Shown here one piece after another: positions 12,801 through 27,800 of a stretch of 64,000 nt of DNA. Position numbers and translations under genes: made by a program. Below the pieces are notes generated by a model. The model did not search any database. It worked only from the letters and a program-made list of their open reading frames with translations, and was not told the origin of the DNA. The stretch's first letter is position 1. Every line of letters starts with the position of its first letter. Source of the stretch: Saccharina japonica (taxonomy: Eukaryota; Sar; Phaeophyceae; Laminariales; Laminariaceae); assembly GCA_008828725.1 (NCBI GenBank), contig MEHQ01002910.1:118334-182333 (forward strand). The letters are read 5' to 3'.

Positions 12801-15800
12801 GGAGGCGTCTTCCAACGACGGCTCGAATGACGAAGCCATAGACGTCGTCGGAGGTGGCGGTGATGGCAAGGAGAAAGGTGGTCACAGCGCGCCATCGGAG
12901 ACCCGCGACGAAGTCGCCGACGTCTCGCAAGGCGAACCCGGCAAAGACGCCGGCAATAGCGGTGTCATCGCTGCTGGTAGTGGTGGTGGTGTTGGTGGTG
13001 TTGGTGGTGAAGTTGATGGTGGCGTTGGTGGTGCTGGTGGTACTGGTGCTGGTGCCGGTGTTGCGGGTAGCAGTGGCGGCGACGTTTCTTGCAGTGGCGG
13101 CAACAAAGGACGGCCGAAGCGAAAACGAACCGAAAGGCTGGGAGAACGCGTCCTTCGTGCGGTCTCGCAGTGCCAGGCGTGCTTGTACGACATCGCCATG
13201 ATCACTTGCGCGGTGAGTGAGAGAAAGGGGGGGGGGGAGGGAAGGCGGTCATAAGTGAAGGCGCGGTGCGTTACGTATTTTTGGAGTTGTCGGTGGTGCG
13301 TGGGGGGGTCTGTCGGTCATGTGTCGACTTTTGGCGTAACCGTTCAGTGACTAAAATATGCCGGCATGCATGCATGCAGGCAGGCAAATGTTTGTTTGCT
13401 GGGATCCCTCTGTGCTGCATTACCGTGCGCTCCTTTCTACCGTGTGCGCGTGCGTGCCTCGTTCCGCAAACTAACTCGGTGGTGACCCCTTTGCAACACT
13501 CCTCAACCGACCGGACGGCTGATGCCAATGCGTGCGTCCCAGGACCATCGCTGTTTGACGCCACCGCGGCCACCCTCGACCGCCCTGGAAGCTCACGCCC
13601 TCTACGTCTGCTGGGAAAGTCGCCTGCCCGACCTCCGCCGCTCTGACACGCTCCGTCTCCTGGAAAGCGTGATTGCGCACAAGACGTTTTCGTCCCCCCC
13701 CCCGACACGATTTTCCACCACGGTTGAAAATCATCTGTTTTTGGAGTGGTCCGTAGAAGCGGTGGCGGCGGCGGCGGGCACTGAACAAGGACAGGAGAAC
13801 CAGCTCAAAACAGTTGGGGGAAGCGCCAGTAGCAGTGGCGGCGATGGTGGTGGTGGTGGTGGTGGTGGAGGTGACGGTGGTAGTAGCCGTGGCAGTGGTA
13901 GCGGGAGGTCGCCGCCGCGCGCGTTGTCTCCTCTACCCGAAGCGGGTCTGATAGCACTTGAAGATGCACTCGGGCTGCACGAAGAAGACCCCCCAAGCAC
14001 GACGGGAAGCCAGATCGGGGAAAACGAAGAGGGAAAAGAGGAGCCAGGCTTTTCGTCTTCTGCACCGACGGGCGGCGGCGGAGAACGGGGAAGCACGATC
14101 GGTGGACCCGGAGTTGGCGCTTCAGCGACACCGTCACTAGTCGGCTGCGACACCGAGGTACGGGGCACTGCGGGCGTTGGTAAGCACGCTCCTTCGTCAA
14201 CGGGAGCCGTAAACACACCAGAAGAGGGGAAGAAGGAGGAGGACGGGAGTGGACGCAAGACGGACGTGCATGGGTCGCCCGAGAGGCACGCTTTGACCCG
14301 GCTTGGGAGCGGGGAAAGGCGCGCGCTGGACCCCGAGACATACCCTTTCCTGCCCGTATACCTCGGGCTCTACCGGAATCTGGCGGAGGCTAAGGGGGTG
14401 CCGTCCGGGTTCAAGTCGCGTACAACGAAGTCCATGGACGAAGGTGTTACAATTTAAAGGTTTATGTGATGTGGTTCAGTTTTGACGGGTGCGATCGCCC
14501 CGCACGCGAGATGGCTTTGGCGGTGGTCGCCAGGCGCAGTATACATTTGTTTGGTTGTCGTGTGTACTCTCATCTCACTGGCTACTGTGAGCTACGTTCG
14601 AAAGTTGCGTGTTTTTTCGTGTGCCACCGCTGTTTTTAGTTTTACCATATACCCTTTCGCGTTCACGTGCGCCAGTGACTCGGGCAAACAAGGTCGAATG
14701 TTGAAAAGTCTGGGCTCGCCCTTTTCTGCTTCGATGCAATCGTAGCGCCGTAGACTAGGTCCTTCATGCGATGTTATCATGTTGCTGAATCCCAATACTC
14801 GTAGGCCAGTTTCTTAGAGGTTTCTACCTCTTTAGTGCGTTGCAGCGATGCTTTATACGCCTCATCGATCACTCGGTTTCTCCGCCTTCAAGCTCTTTGG
14901 TTTGCTAGCGTCATACGCATCACCTTTCGGCCTTACCGTCCTCAAGATGCACAGGACCCCCTTGCTCCTCCATGGGCACAAATGGCCGATAACCCAACGC
15001 GACCCCCCCCCCTTTCCGCCCCGCCCCACTTCTGTGTTGTTAAATTGTTACGGCAGTGTCTGATACGGAGGCACTTCTGATGCAGGGCATACAGTGGCGT
15101 GTTCTCGACCTGCGTTTTTGCCCGGATCGGTTGTCGTCTTGGAAAGGCCTTGCACAGGTAATTGTTGTCGGACGATCGCATGGAACAGCTAGGCTGCGGC
15201 TGTTGTAACGTGTTCAGTTTTTTTTTCTCCCTAAAGTTTCATCGTGTCGTTTGCTGTAACGAGATCCCTCGCGTGCCGATTGTTTAGAGAAAATTATCGT
15301 CAGACCCAGGGAGTGCCCGAGCAGGTCCAATGAGTGTCGGGAGCCGCGGGGTGCCGAGGGGGGCCGTCCAATATTTGTGTAATGTCGCGCTGCTGATGAA
15401 GAGGGGTATTTTTCACACATTAAACGGGTTGTACTCTTGCCCCCACACCACCGCCCCCCCCCCCTCATCACCCACCCCCCCCCCCCCCACCCCCCCCTCC
15501 ACCTCCTGCCTTCCCTTCCTCTCTCCCTCCTGCCCCCCTCCCTCCCCTCCCTCTCTCCCTCCTGCCCTCCCTCCCTCCCCTCCCCCCCCATCGTCCTCTC
15601 TGGACCAAGTGTGCCTGCCGATTGGCTGCCATATACCTGGACGCTTTTCCTCCATCATGCCATCGGCTGAATGTCCCCCTCACGGCTGCTGCTGGAGCCG
15701 AGACTATCTCGAAAGAAGACGCCGCGACCGATGCCGCCGCCGATGCGACGATTCAAGCGGATGCGGTGATGTCGGATGGGGCGGCCGCTGCCGGAGTGGA

Positions 15801-18800
15801 CCACGCCGCTGGCGGTGGTGGAGAAGGGGTGAGCGGTAAAGGTGTCGGCTCCTGCGACAGCACCAACAGTGCGCCGGACGCTGGCCGCGGGGTGACGGCG
15901 ATGGATACAGACGAAGTGGCACGCGTTTCGAACGCGGGGGGTTCGCCCCGAGCTGACGGTGCGGAGAGGTGGGAGAGTCGTCCCCTTGCTCGTGCTTTTG
16001 CTGGGAGTCTTCACACGAACAGCAACACCGACGACATCGACGGCAACAGCAACGGCAATACCAGTGTGTCTGGCGCGTCCCACCAATCATCCCCGCCGAA
16101 GAAAACATTGCCGGCACACGAAACAGGGACCGCGGGAACAGAACGTGGTTTCCACGATCGCCGCGCAACAGAGCCTTCGCCGCTCAGCCTCGGCCGCGCC
16201 ACTGGCGAAGCTGGTGTCCATCTTGCAGCAAACGAGGCTTCTGCCCCCGCAGAGGGTGCCAAGCGTGACACCTGCCCTGGAGCACCTACCGCTCCCGCCA
16301 CCAACGCGGCACCCCTAGCTGAGGTACCCTCCGAGGGTGGTGGCTTGGACCACGACCCTGGCGTTCTCGGAAAGCGACGCCGCACCAGCCCTGCGGAGAT
16401 TGAGAAAGGGCGCGAGGTAAGGGGGCGGAGGAAGCGGCTGAGCGGGCGGGATGGCGAGAAATCGCGGTCCGTCTTCGGAATCAGGGGCGTCCCAGGTCCC
16501 GACCTTGGTCCTTTCTTTCGCGGGACGGCCCTCGACGCCAAGGCTGCCAGGAAAGGAGATAGCGGCAGCGGTGCCGGTGGAGGTGGCAGTGGAGGTAGCA
16601 GGGTTGCTGCTATTGCGGCAGGGCTGCGGCGGATGGGGGTGGATGAGGCGCGGACAGCGGCGGAGGCGTCGGCCATCGAGGCAATGGCTACCCGTATTTC
16701 TGAAGGGAGTGCTACGCAAGAGGTAAGGGTTAAACGCGTTTCGTGGGTGGTGGAGAAAAGTGGTGGCAGCGCTCCGATGCGATGCGTTGTAGACGTGATT
16801 GTTTCCGGGGGCGGGTAAGAGCACATGGTGGACTTTTATCGGCACCGAGAGGCTGCCGATAGCTGCTTCATGCTTCATCGCGTCTTTTTCGGGTACGTGC
16901 CATAGATTGTGTTTTGTTTTAATTGCTTTGCAAGTGGGACGGGATGATATACGACAACCCGTTAGTACGGTTCCCTTGCGTACTGGTACTGCGGTGCACG
17001 TACCTGGTGTTATTTTTGTTTGACTCCATCCACCGAGACGCTTTTTTTAGCCTGTTTTGTGACCACGGGCCAGATTTCAGGAAAATAAGCTAATGTGATC
17101 ATTATTGTTACCATCATGATCAGTCGCGGCTGCCATCGTAAGATTGATCTCGCACCTGCCGATATCATCGACGGAACAGCGGCCTGCCCTTCCAACAAGA
17201 GACCCTGCATGACGCAGCGTCACAAAAGACAAAGTGCCATGGTAGCGGGTAGGTAGCACCGATGTGATCGGACGTTTTGTCACCGGAGAGTCTATATAAA
17301 ACACACCTATATACCAGGTACACTGTCTGAAGCTCCTCTATTTGACGATCTCAGCACCTCACCGGGCAGCCAACTTTCGATAACATTGTGATGCTACATA
17401 TACACACGCCTGGAACGTAAACGGTGTACCATTTTTCTTAAAAGAAATCAAGGATGCCAAGGAGGGTGTGAGTTCACCCCTTTGGAACCCCCGAGAGAGC
17501 GACCGAAACAACGACGAAATTTTTTATTCCATCTACCGCCTACGGGCAGCCAGCGTGAGCACCCAGCAGTACCGGTAGGGGACCATGGTGCGCCCCCGTG
17601 CCGTTCGACTCCCTTGCATTGCAACCGTTGTAACTCGAACCCGATTATTTTTTTATCACCCCCGGCGCATGCTACGGTAGCCTGCATGCAGGTGCACCAT
17701 GTTTTTTCTGAGGGTGGTCACTTGCAGGAGCTCTATACCTGCAGTAGCCTGCACACTTATTTTGGATGAAAATAAAAGGCTACCCGATGAACAATCCCAT
17801 GACCTCAAGCATACAACGAAAAATATTGCAGCATAAGAATGGATTTCGACGATTTTGGGTTAAGGATCCCCCCCCCCCCCGGCATTCAGAAAATGTTTCA
17901 GCCAAAAATTGCTACCTCTATGGTAGCACCCGTCCCGTCCAATCACGCAGTGGCCGTATGTAGCTGTAATCGCCACCTTTTTTATCGTCATTTTTCTCTC
18001 TGATTTTCTCAAGAGGGTTAAGCCCGATAGTCAATCCCATGGGCTAGGCAGGTATAAAACCAAAAATATTGCACACCTCAGACAGATCATCTACAGATCA
18101 TGATTTATCTACAGATAGATCATCTAGTTCCTCACCTGCCGTTGTGAGAGGCGGCGCGGACCTGCGTAGTGCAGATCAAACCCAGGAAACATGTTAAATA
18201 ATGAATTTCATGCAGATTGTACCGTTCCCAACTGGCAACATGAGGTAGATCGTACAAGACCGGGAATAGATCTGTCTTGAAAGATCTAGATCGTGAAGTG
18301 GGAATCGATGATCTGTTGATGATCTGTCCGAGCTGTGAAATATTGTAAAATACCCGTCAAAGATCCTAAGATACCGGGTAGCTCCTCGGTTGCAATGGTT
18401 GGGGAGCCTGGTTGGGGAGCCCGGTCAGTGAGAAATACTACTGGTTGGCATCAAAATTGCAAACCCCAACAGTAGCGCGGTTCCACACGGAAGCATCCGG
18501 AGCAGCGTAAAGCCTTGTTCCATAGCGTCGCAGCAGTAACGTTCAAGGAGACGTCTTCCGTCCACTCCATCCCTTTTTGTTTTTTTCTCGTCTCCGCAAG
18601 AAGTGTCTACGCTCGTACACCCCATCGCTTTTTTTATTTTTCGTTTCAGGCAGGAGTGCTCACCCCCCCCCCTCTCACGGCGCTTCGCGCTTGGTGCAAG
18701 CAATGTCTGCCTGGTTGGTGAAAACCCAACGTGCTTCGTTCCGGCATTGTAGGGATGCGAAGGTCTATGGCCATTCGACTACGGCCGAGCACGACATGAG

Positions 18801-21800
18801 TACCCCCCCCCCCCCCCCTCCTTTTTTTTCCCTTTTTTTTTCTTTCGCTTTTCGTTTTCGCCAGGAGTGGGTTGCGTGTCTTGGACACGCCTCCCTCGCC
18901 GCGGCAGCTGGGTTGGCCGAGAGAAGCTTCGCTGCCTGGAAGGCGCTGGCAGAGCACGCGCTAGCACGGGTGCGTGCCACGCTGCTACCTGGAGGCGGAG
19001 GAAGGGAGGCAGGAGGGGAAGGCGACGGAGGCCTCAGTCAGTGCGAAGCTGCGGCAAAGGACCTGGCTATGTGCTGCGAGGTACGTACCCAAAAACGGAA
19101 GCGGTGTCACCTCAAGATGCCCGCTGCTGTTGCCGTTGCTTTCGTGTTGTGCTTACTTTTCTCGCGACGGAAACGTACTGGGGGTCGGGCGCGGTGCTTG
19201 GTGTGAGGCGCAACCGGCGCAGCATTCGAGCGTAACACTTGAAAAGGGTGGGCTTGCAATGCACATGCAAGAGCAAGGCATCCGGTTCTCCATTATATTT
19301 CCCACTACATGTTGAATGGGGCCTATCTTGTCTAGTGATCTCGGACGAGAGCATGGCCATGCGTTTATGTAAGAACAGGGTGAGAAATAATCTTCACAGC
19401 CAAAGGTACGTGCAGGATAAATATAAGGGAAACAAGAACACCGTCTTGCGGCGTACTCCAATAAGCCAAGCTTACCTCAATTTCCCCCAACGCGTAGAGC
19501 ACCTAAGCACCACCATGCGATGAGCTGATGTAAGAATCAACAAAGTTTTTGCGGCGTGTTCCAATAAGCCAAGCTTACCTCAAGGCGACCCGAAGCGGCG
19601 AGTACCTAAGCACCTCCATTTTTCCGCGACTCCGCCCAACCCACGCTTCGCACAGCGGTGAGCACCCAAGCACCTTCTTTTTTCGTGACTTCTCCGCCTA
19701 CCCGCGCTTCGCCGCTTTTGTTACCCCTCCTCCTCCTCCGGCATCTGGGCGTGACAACCGCGGCGGCGATGACTTCTGTCGCGATACGCCCGACCAACCA
19801 ACCTCCCGACAGGAGGAAGCGTTCGTGAAGTTTATGCTAGCCCGCGATGTGTGGCCCGGCTTAGAGGACGACGACGCCACCACTACCGCCGCCGCCGCCG
19901 CCACCGCCGCCACCAACCCCACTGGAGCGGGCCTCCCCCCGACCCCCGCTGGGCTCGAAGTCGGCGGGGGTCGGCGTCTCATGGAGTCATCCCTGGAGCT
20001 GTTGGAGAGAGCGCGCCACCTTCGCGAGACAGGGGGCTCCCCGTTAACGGCCTCTCCACGCCCGTCCTCGAGCTTCCGTCGCCGACGCGGCAGTTCACCG
20101 TCGGCCAAAGGGTTGTCGGATTCCCCCGGCGGCAGCAGCTCTTCCCCCGACGTCGCTGGAGGTGGGCAGGGAGAAGAGAAGGAAGAGGGACAAGAGAAGG
20201 CTAAAAAGAAGCGGAAAGTCGGGTCAGCAGGCGCCACTGGAAGAGATGGCGGCGGCGGTGCTGGGGGTACGGGGGGTGGCGGCGGGGGGGACGGAATGGA
20301 GGACGAGGACGAGGACGACGAGGATGTGTTTCGCTGGCAGGTGCCGTTTGTCATGGGGACGCTGTGCTCTCAGCTGGGCAGGGAACCGCGTGTGGTGTTG
20401 GGGAACCTCTGGCAGGCTCTGCAGTTGGCCAAGGTAAGATGGGTGGGGGAGGGTGGAGGCGGTTAAGGCGGGGGTGGCAGTGCGTCAGGCGGACGGGAGA
20501 TAATGTCATGACGGGATGTGGGAGGTTTCATACGATGAATACGAAGCGGCAGTTTTTGTACTATTCTGTCCCGAAATATAAAGAACGTTTGTATAGTGAT
20601 AGTTATTCCAAGCATTGCTTATACTTAGGGACATATTGGTATCAAGTTAAGCCAACAATTGCTGAATGGTGGGTTTGACGATGTCGGAGAGCACCGCGTG
20701 TTGAACGCAAGCATATGTTTTTCATCGTCCGTTTGCTGATAGTAGAATCCCGTCGAGTCTTGCAGGGCGTGCGTCGCCCCCTCAAGTTTGTCAGCACGCG
20801 TGTTTTGCGAAAAATCTCAAGTGAGCCACGACAGCCATTTCGGGACGCGTGCTGGGATAAGGGTATAGCACTTTTTGGCCAGAGTGTTTCTGACCGACTT
20901 TTAGTATACTCCTCAACTAAGAAATTACCCGATGTCGTCGCCTTTACAATGCCGTAGGAGGGGTAGTTTTGTACCCCAGGCGTGTCTGACTGAGCACAGC
21001 ACCTACGTGGGCCATGCCTCTATAGTGTGGTAGGCATTTCTGATGGACGGGGCGGGGGGGCTCCTCAACTCAGGAACTACCCAACCATTGTATCGTTTGC
21101 AGCCCGTTGTGTTCTATTAATACCATGCTAAATCCGTTCCAAGGTTTCCCTTCGGGATTGTGGTTGCGACTCGAAACCCCGGGGGGTGTCGCAAGCTGAA
21201 AAGGGAGAACACAGCAGGCGTTCGTTCCTCGTAGTACGTAGATATCAGCTATTATACTCGTACGTAGCTAGCGGGCGAGAACGAGCAACATGAAAAAAAA
21301 AAAAGTTCTTGGGAGCTAAAAGACAAAAAAAAAGTAACCACCGGGCGAGTAAGCCGGGCAAATAACACCGACCAGCCTAAACGAGTTTATAGTTAGTTCT
21401 ATAAGCATAGGCCGTATGGCATGGTTCACCGGGTCAAGAGTACCAGTCTGACTCGAAATATAGGAAAATATTATTAGAGATCGCGAGCCGATCCAATAAT
21501 AATATGTTGTTTGTTGTTCTAGAGAGAATTAGGCGTTTGGTTCATATTCGTGGCTAAAGAACAGCAACGAGGCACTGTTTGGTTGATCGTGTGAGTTGGA
21601 ATACATTCCAATGAAATGTTGGTATACGAAGGGTTCTTGTATTCCGAGTCAAAAAGTGGTACCTATTTTCTCCAAACTCAAGTGTTTTTGGAAAATGTAC
21701 AGAGCTCACCTAGTAATAGTGAGGATAGAAGCCTCAAAACATTTAGGTTGTAACCCTACGGCAGCAGGCGTGCAGGCTCCCTTTATTTTTCGGGGTGGCG

Positions 21801-24800
21801 ATTACAAGCGCACCTCAGCACACACCCCTACCGACAAATCTGGCTGGTTCGAGATTTACACGACCTTATATATGCCCTCCCTTCCCCCTCCCCCCCTCCT
21901 TCATTTACCCCTGTGTGTTCTTCTACCCCGGGGCCAGGCCGACCACGTCCCCTTGGAAGATGAACTGGAGGCGTTATGTTGCCTACACGCAGCTCGTGCG
22001 GAACTGGTTCTCTCGGGCGACGTGGAGGGTTTCCTTGAAAGGGCTTCGATGCTGGAGGCGTTTTCCTTCCGCGAAGAGGAGGAGGACGGGGACACTGATA
22101 ACGAGGTCGTGACGGATGTGCCCCCTCCGACAAGCTTGTCGCTGTCTGGAGGCGACGGGGATGGCCCTGGCCAAGCGGGTGTCGAGCGTGACGGGTCGAG
22201 GAGGAGGCTAGCGGCGCTGGAGAACTGCCTGGACGCCTTTGAAAGGTTGGTGGTTACTATTCTCAGGCCGAATATTTTCGGAGAACTTCTTGCCCCAAAT
22301 TGCCTGGGTTTCCTCGGGGGGGCGGGGTTGCCCTGACGTACTATGCGGTCTTTTTTTTCTGAAAGAGGGACGCTGAGCGCTCCTGAGTTTCTGCTCTCTG
22401 TTAAATTTCTTGGTTTAATAAGTGTTTCCTGTTTTTCTTGACAAAACAAATGAGGGGATAAAAATGGCCCTCAAGAGGTTGGGAGAAAAACGAGAAATAC
22501 GTTACTAGGCCGAACATTGTCAGCAGGTTTCTTGACAAAAGGGAGTTGTGGGTATGGCCAGGGGAGCACGAAAAAAAACGAAATGGAGCCACACTCCGAG
22601 AAAGGCCAAAAAAAAGAAAAAAAACATCGGAGCGTTAGGATTCTGTACGAATAAAAAAAATGACAAGGAAAAAAATGTTTTTTACTTGGTTTTAGTACAC
22701 CTCGTTTTGTTCTGCTCGTGCTCCCCTGGTAGTAGGTCCACAGTTTTATTTGAAAAGAGGAATTCATGTGTGTGTGAAGACTGTTGCGTCCACGGACGAC
22801 AACAAGAGTTGCCACGATGATCGCTCCAGCGGATCAGGTACTCGGCATACGCGCGAAAGGCAACCACCTACGCGCGCAATGTTGGAATCCCGCGTTTGTT
22901 GGCGTCGCGCTAAGTCAGTTGCTCGAGGCACGGTTGCGGGTCGGGAGCGGGGGTGGGTGGGGTGGGTGGCACATAAGGAGAAAGCCGTCGTTTCGCGTGG
23001 CGCCAGAGCCTCCAAACGCGCGGCGCAGCCTCCGAAGATTACGTCTAAAAAACGGTGTGATGCACCGCCTTGGGGCTCCATGCGCGTTATCGATACGAGA
23101 AAGGTAGCCAGTTCAAAGATAACAGGAAAAGGTCACCAGAAAATGATAAGAAATGTGTAGGACACCGAGCAACAGGGCGTTGCCATTGTCACTAGCGAGA
23201 ACGTCGTCGATTTCAACATAAGGCATTATTATCGGTCTCCTTGCCCAAGGGGCAATATATTTTTGACACTCCGTAGTATTCTGAACGAACCGGAACGTAC
23301 GGGGTCTGCCTCGTGGCAGGCAGCGGACTGCACCGAACCAACCATGGCATACCACAGTGGTCCTGTCCCCCATCGAGCGCGAGATGCGACTGGACTCGCG
23401 CGGCAGAAATGATGCGAACCAAACATTATACAAACCCAACCCGTCCGCCCGCCGGCCGTTTCCCTCGTCAAACCGCACGCGCCCCCCCGCCCCGCCGCCC
23501 CCCCGAACGCAGCTGCCTCGTCAAGCAAAAGGGGCAGCATACAGCCATATTTGCCACGGCGAACGTCTTGCATCGAGGAGCTGGCATCGCTGAGGATGCA
23601 CGCAAGGTTTCCATCGCACAGGGCGTTTTGTTCCAGGGGAGAAAAAGGTGAAATGGCGGGCACAAATGGAGGGGCGCGACCAGCTGTCGTTGAAACAGTA
23701 GTGGAGGAGGCGCGCGGTGCACGCTCTGCATGCTCTGCATTTTCCCGCGCTTAATAGGCACTTTTTCCGAGTCGATTTAGCGTTTTGAACTCCAGGAGAT
23801 CATAGTTGTCTCCAAGTTTTATTTATATTTTTTGCCGCACCTGCTTTCGTGCATGCCTCATCTCGCGCACATTTTGAGATCCACCCCTTTCCATACTTTC
23901 AAAACTTTCGAGAGAAAATACGTTGCGGTGACTTCAGCAAGACAACCCTTTTGCCGGAACTGTGCGCATCCGAGCGTCATGTCCGCACTTTGCACGCATT
24001 TTTCGACGACCCCGGACATCCGTTCCTTGGCCTTCTTTGCAGGTCGTTCGGATCGCAAGCGGCCCTCCTCGCGCTGAAGCCCCTGTTCGAGAAACGGCAG
24101 CAGCTGCTGCAAGCGATGAGCGTTTCGGACGGCGTCGTGGGCCCCGGGCTCGCCCTGCTGAGCTCGAGGCGGCGCAAGCTGCAGTCCTTGAGGAGGAAGG
24201 TAGGAGCGGTGCTACGTGCGGTATATAGGGGTTACGCTTTTTGAGTCCAAACAGTTCTTTATCTCACTGACGGAGTTTCCTCCGCTGAAAAGCTTCCAAA
24301 CGTCTTTTGGGCCCGACGTGTATAAAACAATGCCTATCACGAAATACGTGGCCCAGCGAGCGACCGCTGTCCAACTGCAAGCAACAGCCCTCTCTGTTCG
24401 CGTGTTCTACCAATCTGCCAGCACTGTTCCGTGCGGTATCCACTTGGTATTTTCACAAGCGCGACCAACCAAACAATGCCAGTTGCTGCTGTCAAAGTGA
24501 GCTCGTACGTACTACGTACTCAGCCAAATAATATGGACCTCAACCCATTCAGAACTGAAAATATTTTCCCGCACTAATTCCAAGTATTTTGTCCCCAAAG
24601 ACGAGGGACCAGTTCTTGAGGGGTTAACGGCGAATTCTATCTACGACAACTAACTGCAGATTATTCTCACATCGGTTCCCGATCCCTAATATTGTTTTCC
24701 CGTTAGATGCCTCGCCAATGCCATTGTTTAACGGGACTTAGCTTACCATGTTTCTCGAGGTGGGCTAGGTGGGTGAGGTATAAAGCTCCTGTACTATAAT

Positions 24801-27800
24801 CAAGTAAAACAAGTCTCGGGAATGTTAGGAGGCAACCCTGCCGCAGCAGCCGCGCGTCGTGAGTTCAGCGAGGCGGGGCCATACGTTAGCGCACGTTTCG
24901 TTGTGGAAGTAAGGCGTGCGAAGTACACGCTCAAAAGAAGGAAGGAAAAAACAAGTTTGTCGAGGGTGAATGCAGTGCAGTGCGACAGTTTTTACTGGTA
25001 CGGTGCGTCGTCGTCGCGGGTGGGGGGGGTGCGGTTCGCGAGGCAGTTCAGTTGGGCACGGCACGCCGACACGCAAGAGGAAACTCACCCGGCCTGCCAT
25101 CGCACGAATCGTGAAACCCAAGCACCGGCGAGCGCTGGAACGGTCTGTTGCAGACAGCAATTCGAATACCATTTGGCACACAGGTGTTGGTGATGCTGAA
25201 GGTGTTTACCTCACGCCTTCCCCATGGGCGAGCTGTATGGGTACGTTGGCGTCTTCTTGGAGAGCGGCTGGCTCGTGCATTTATTGTCTTGAGCGGTCTA
25301 GCCCCGCGCCTCTACCTAGTTTTAAGACGGCCGTGCCTTGGCTGGGAGCACGATGACCGACCGAGGTAACAGCAGCCTCATCTTCTGGAACAACGCGAAC
25401 GATGAGCTAAATTGACACACGACACACATTTGGAAGGTGGAAGTTTGGTGAGCTTAAGCTTTATTTTTACCAATCCGCCGGACGATGAAAAAAAATGGTA
25501 ACTATTGCAAATTTGTCCAACTCTAATTTCAAATGCTTTGTGCCTGAAACGTTTTGTGCACTATATTCGAGATTAGAGTTTTGAAAAGGGGTTACTATCA
25601 TGAACAGTAGCTATTTAACAGGGCTGTTTAACAGGGCTGTGTTTCCTCTTGTGTTTTCCCGTGTCGCCCCCGAAAACGCACACAATTCCCCCGGCCAACC
25701 ACTGCCCGCACAGTATCTTGGCCTGTACGTGGACCTTCTAGAAGCTACGAGAAGCACGATAACGCTTCAGGGGCTGCTGCGGCGGACGCGCGCCACGCGG
25801 GAGACGCGCGACGAGATGCTCTGGATGCAAGACCGAGTCCTGAGGTAAGTGTGATGTACAGTGGCACGATCTGCAGGCCACAAGACAAGGGCGGCGAGGA
25901 AGAGGGAGAGGGCGAGGGCGAGAGGGGTGCGTCAAATGACTCGCAGCTTTCCTGTGGGTGTGCCTATACTGGTTGTCTCTGAGTCTGAGCACGTGTGATG
26001 TGTAACACTTTTAGACCTTATCCGGGGATCTCTGGTTTGTTTGGAAGGCGGAGCACGTTGGGGGCCGAGGGGGCACAAGTGTGTGGTCATTTATTAACAG
26101 GTAGACGCTGAGGTCGACCTTGTCCCGGGGTCTCTTATGTCTTTGGAAGATGGAGTGGACTTGGGACCGGGGAGGTAGTCATCTGTAGTGAGACGCGGAA
26201 CTTTGAGACATGCACGGTGAGAAACTGTCAAATTCGTCGGTGTCGACAGCAGGCGGTTTCCCCTCAAATCTCCCACTCCCTCCTTTTTTTCCACTCCCTT
26301 TTGCCCTCGTCTTGCTCGACTCTTGGCCGCATTGACAGGGCCCTCCTCACCATCCTCCGATCTGAGTTCCACACCCCCACCAGCGCGACGCCTACCCCCG
26401 TCGCGGCACCAAGCACATCGCTCCCACCTGTCCTGGCGACGAACCCGTCGCAACCCCTACCCCCTGCGACGAACGCTACGCTATCGTCCGGCGCCCCCTC
26501 GGGTGCCACCGCTGGTGATACACTCGGAGCCTCGAGAGGGGGGGGGATGACTGCAGCGATGCCCAACAACGACAATCCGGGGGAAGGGCGGCCTGAAGGG
26601 ATAAGTAACCTGACTGCTGCTCCGACCCCCCGCGGGGGCGGCGGTGGCGCAGGCCAATCAGTAGCGCCGGTGGTGGTCGCGCCGGTAGCGGCGGACGGGG
26701 TGGCTGCAGTAGCCACCTCTGGCCAACCCCGACCTCAGCAAGAACAGCAGCAACAGCAGCAGGAGGAGGACGTTCATCCACTGCGCGCGGAAGCCGCGGC
26801 AATGATGCCTTTGATAGAAACGGACGAGGCTTCAAGGGGAGACAGTGAAAGCGGTGCTGAGAGTGGGGGTGACGCGGAGAAACGGTCGCTTGAGCGCGCG
26901 TGGGACCTCTATATACAGGTGAACGCGAAATGAAACATATTTACACTGATTCACATATTTTGCAGCAATCGCAACTTACTACTAGTACATTGACACAACC
27001 GGTGAATGGCGGGACTAACGTAGTGAAAGCCATGGGTAGCGGCGGGTTTCAACGATGCGTTACGGGTGCAGTACGCGGCACTCCTAGCGGCACTCCTAAA
27101 CTATAAATTCAGTTAAACCAATCCGTGTCTGGGCTGTGCGCGGGATGTGGTAGCTCCTCTTAACCCCCTGCACTCTCTTTTCTCCCGACCCGAAAAAATC
27201 GACCGCCTGGTTCGGACCTAAAACAGGTGGTTGACCTGGAGTCTGCAGCTCGAGGCGGGAATGGCGGCAACGGCGGCGGCGGCGTAAAATCACGCCGCGC
27301 CCCTTCTGCCGTCACCCTTCTCAGCGACGCAGAAGACGTTCTCGTTAAGAGCTGGCAGGCGTTCGGTGCCGTTAATGCTGCTGTGCTAGAACTCGTGGAA
27401 CTCCAGAACCCCTCCTCGTCGCTCGCGGGGGGGTCGGCGGTGGCAGGGGGAGAAGGCGGCGGGGTGCTTTTGCGCAGGTGACGAGTTTGTGTGCAAGCAA
27501 TGTAGACAAGGAGTTCTATTAGTAGTAGTTCAGCAAGTACACACGAGTGTGTCCAACGCAATAGATGCAGAACGGCAGCGAGTGGACCTCGAGAGCGGAG
27601 ATAATTGGTTTTGAGGGGAGGGGAGGACTGACGTGCATGGTTGCACGGTGTACCCCGTGAGAGCTGGGGAATCCTTGTGCATTGGAGGGTTACGGTTTCA
27701 TGAGGGCCTGACACAAACCTGCCTTGAAAACAGAGGAAAGACTGTCGGAAAACTGAGCGAGGAAGCAATGGAGCTTCTGTGCAGCCCTGTATGAGTGGGA

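Larger units (their letters stand above)
16723..18864 (+). other. Intron 17 of the CABIN1-like gene
   Basis: This is the longest intron, with no supported exon. It contains an inverted-repeat element at about 18064-18350 and a poly-C-flanked repeat at its 3' end. Confidence 0.55.

Noticed and set aside
16011..16826. 271-codon minus-strand open frame
   Set aside because: Shadow of exon 17, rich in Pro/Arg from antisense of Gly/Ala codons.
23229..23663. 144-codon minus-strand frame in intron 20
   Set aside because: No family resemblance and no splice partners; exons 20 and 21 join directly in phase.
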